DNA of 64,000 nucleotides from Castor canadensis. Its lineage: Eukaryota > Chordata > Mammalia > Rodentia > Castoridae. The notes beneath the pieces are model-generated. The model saw nothing but the letters and a program-made list of their open reading frames with translations, had not been told where the DNA came from and ran no database searches. The DNA lies in assembly GCF_047511655.1 (NCBI RefSeq), contig NC_133397.1, positions 48,684,001-48,748,000 of the forward strand. The letters are read 5' to 3'. Position 1 is the first letter of the stretch. Every line of letters starts with the position of its first letter. A program made the position numbers and the translations under genes. Shown one piece after another: positions 62,081 through 64,000 of the stretch.

Positions 62081-64000
62081 TTTCACTGGCTTGACAGTAT
62101 TCTTTAAAGCACAAAAGTTTTAATTTTGATGAAGTCCTATTTGTTTTTTATCTTATTTTGTTGCTTGTGTTTTTGGTGTTGTATGTAAGAAGCTGTAGCT
62201 TAACCTAAGTTTATGAAGATGTGCCTATGCTTTCTTCTGAGAATTTTACAGTTTTAGTCCTTTCATGTAGTTCTGTGATCCATTTTGAACTTATTTATGT
62301 AAATGAGGTAAGGTAGGAGGTCTAAACTCATTCTTTTGCTTGTGGCTATCCAGTTATCCCAGCATCCTTTGCTAGAAACACTATTCTAATTGAGTGGTTT
62401 TGTGATCCTTGTCAAAAAACATTGACCATAAATCTATGAGTTTATTTGTGATTCTCAGTTCCAGTTCACTGACTTACATGTCTAACCTTATGCCAGCACC
62501 ATTCAGATTATGTAGTCATGTAGTAAGTCTGAAGTTGGGAAATATGAGTCCTCCAAGTTTGTCTTTGGACAAATAACTCCTCAAGGTTATTTGGACTACT
62601 TTGGATCTTTAATCTCCATATGTGGTTTAGCACCAGCTTAATAATTTCTGCAAAAACAGTAAGCAGCTGGGATTGTGACAGAGTTTGAAATGGATCTGTA
62701 GATGAATTTGGGCAATGTTGTCAGTGTAACAATAAGCCATTAGCATGGAATATCTTTTTCACTTCTTTAAATCTTCTTTGATTTCTTTCAGTAATGTTTT
62801 ATAGTGTTTAGTGTACAAGTCTTGCACCTCTTTTCATATTTATTAGTAAACATTTTATTATTTTTGGTGCTCTTAGAAATATTTCTTAATTTCATTTTTG
62901 AATTGTTCATTGTTTTATAAAAATAGCATTGATTTTTCTGTAAGCATTTTCATCCTGTACTTGTTCTGAACCTACTTGTTGGTGTTGATAGTTTTCAATG
63001 TATGCTATCTGTCAAGTAGGCATTTTAAAGAATATACATCAATCTACATGGTCACAATCATTTTTCATTTTCCTCAATATCTCAATCCTTAATCATCATT
63101 TGTAAGTCTCTTTCCTAGCAGCCATACTCCTTGCTCTCAGCATAAATTCTTCTCCTAGGCAGAGAGATAAATGATAACACTGTGTGTGTATAAAGCCTTA
63201 AGTGATTTTACATTTCTAGAACCTTAACTCCACATCAAGGAGAAATTGAAAAAATAAAGATTCTGTCTTTTGTAACTGGTTTGTAAAATATCCCAAGGTG
63301 AGAATAGTAGTGAGAGATTTTTAAAAAATAAATTATTTTTACTGATGTTGAAGGTCTTTATTCCCTCCCTCCCTTCTTTCCCTCTTCTTATAAGCAAAGT
63401 ACTTACTTAAGTTATTTACATGGAACTGTGTATCAGATAAGGATCATTACTTTGATCTCTGTGTTAGACAGTCTTTTAAATATGTACCAACATCTGTAAT
63501 GAAATGCTGGTAAGAAGGTAAATTTACTTACAAGGCCATGGGCACCAGTGGAAATAGAGTCAGTGCATCTACTCTAACTAGAAGAGGGTTAGTCATGTCC
63601 TCTTGGTTTATGGAGGATAGACAAAGTTGAGTTGGCCATAGGGCATGTGACCTGGAAAATTGTGACTTTCACAACTCTATAGGGTCCTAGATTAAAATGC
63701 AGAATTTTGCTCTGTGGTCCTGTGATAGAATTACATATATTATCAGAATTGCAAGCCTTTTAGATCTATTACTAGAGAATTGGTTTTGAATTTATGTGTA
63801 CCTTGGATTTCTAGATCTTTAGTCAGTTTGGCTTCAGCTCTACTCCTGTGATTTCTTGGCTATTGTTGTTTTATTTATTTATGTTTGTTTATAAGGACAT
63901 AGGCAAATGTCAAAGTACAAGAAGATAGACTGGCACCTAATTGAGTTTTTCTCCTGGATACAGTCAAGATACTTGAACAGGAATACTAAAAGTAACATGT

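Larger units (their letters stand above)
60300..62990 (-). mobile_element. Old L1 (L1MB/MC-like), split by later insertions
   Basis: The left part (60300-61249) starts with the 3' end of older L1s in antisense: TTAAGATATAATTCAAGTGT near 60315, GGCCATCACCACAAATGATT near 60400, GTTCATCAGTTGATGGACAT near 60718. The right part (62081-62990) resumes with TCTTTAAAGCACAAAAGTTT near 62101, CCAGTTATCCCAGCATCCTT near 62350 and ATTTCTTTCAGTAATGTTTT near 62780. A later SINE carrying a second L1 separates them. Confidence 0.85.

Overview
The window is mammalian nuclear DNA. It shows one gene with GT-AG introns, a CpG-island promoter, and dense interspersed repeats (L1, L2, MIR, MaLR and MLT2 LTRs, Tigger and hAT transposons). 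Rodent-type B1 (7SL-derived) and ID (tRNA-derived) SINEs point to a rodent. Long composite SINEs joining a B1-like and an ID-like part are, from memory, typical of castorimorph rodents such as beaver; that species-level guess is inference.

The only protein-coding gene I can support is CCDC85A on the plus strand. Its first two coding exons are here: exon 1 coding 20052-20318 (residues 1-89, in phase 0) and exon 2 26819-27740 (residues 90-396 plus one base of the next codon). Together they give the poly-alanine N terminus, the CCDC85-family coiled-coil region and a long Ser-Pro-Glu-His repeat tract. The remaining C-terminal exons lie beyond the right edge, so intron 2 is at least 36 kb long here.

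Layout: 1-19150 is upstream intergenic DNA made of old repeats and unique sequence, including a possible 2.2-kb retrocopy of an mRNA 3' end, a 290-bp local duplication around an MLT2 LTR, and an L1 inserted into a MaLR LTR. 19155-20850 is the CpG island with GC boxes, a CTCF-like motif and two short upstream ORFs. 20319-26818 is intron 1. 27741-64000 is the start of intron 2, with four blocks of ORF2-derived L1 sequence, all antisense to the gene, plus L2, MIR, SINEs and DNA-transposon fossils.

I found no new molecular system. The points most worth checking are the upstream ORFs, a possible truncated isoform ending at an intronic poly(A) site just after exon 2, the nested insertions with target-site duplications, and the candidate retrocopy. 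Repeat family names are given from memory of consensus sequences; no database search was run.
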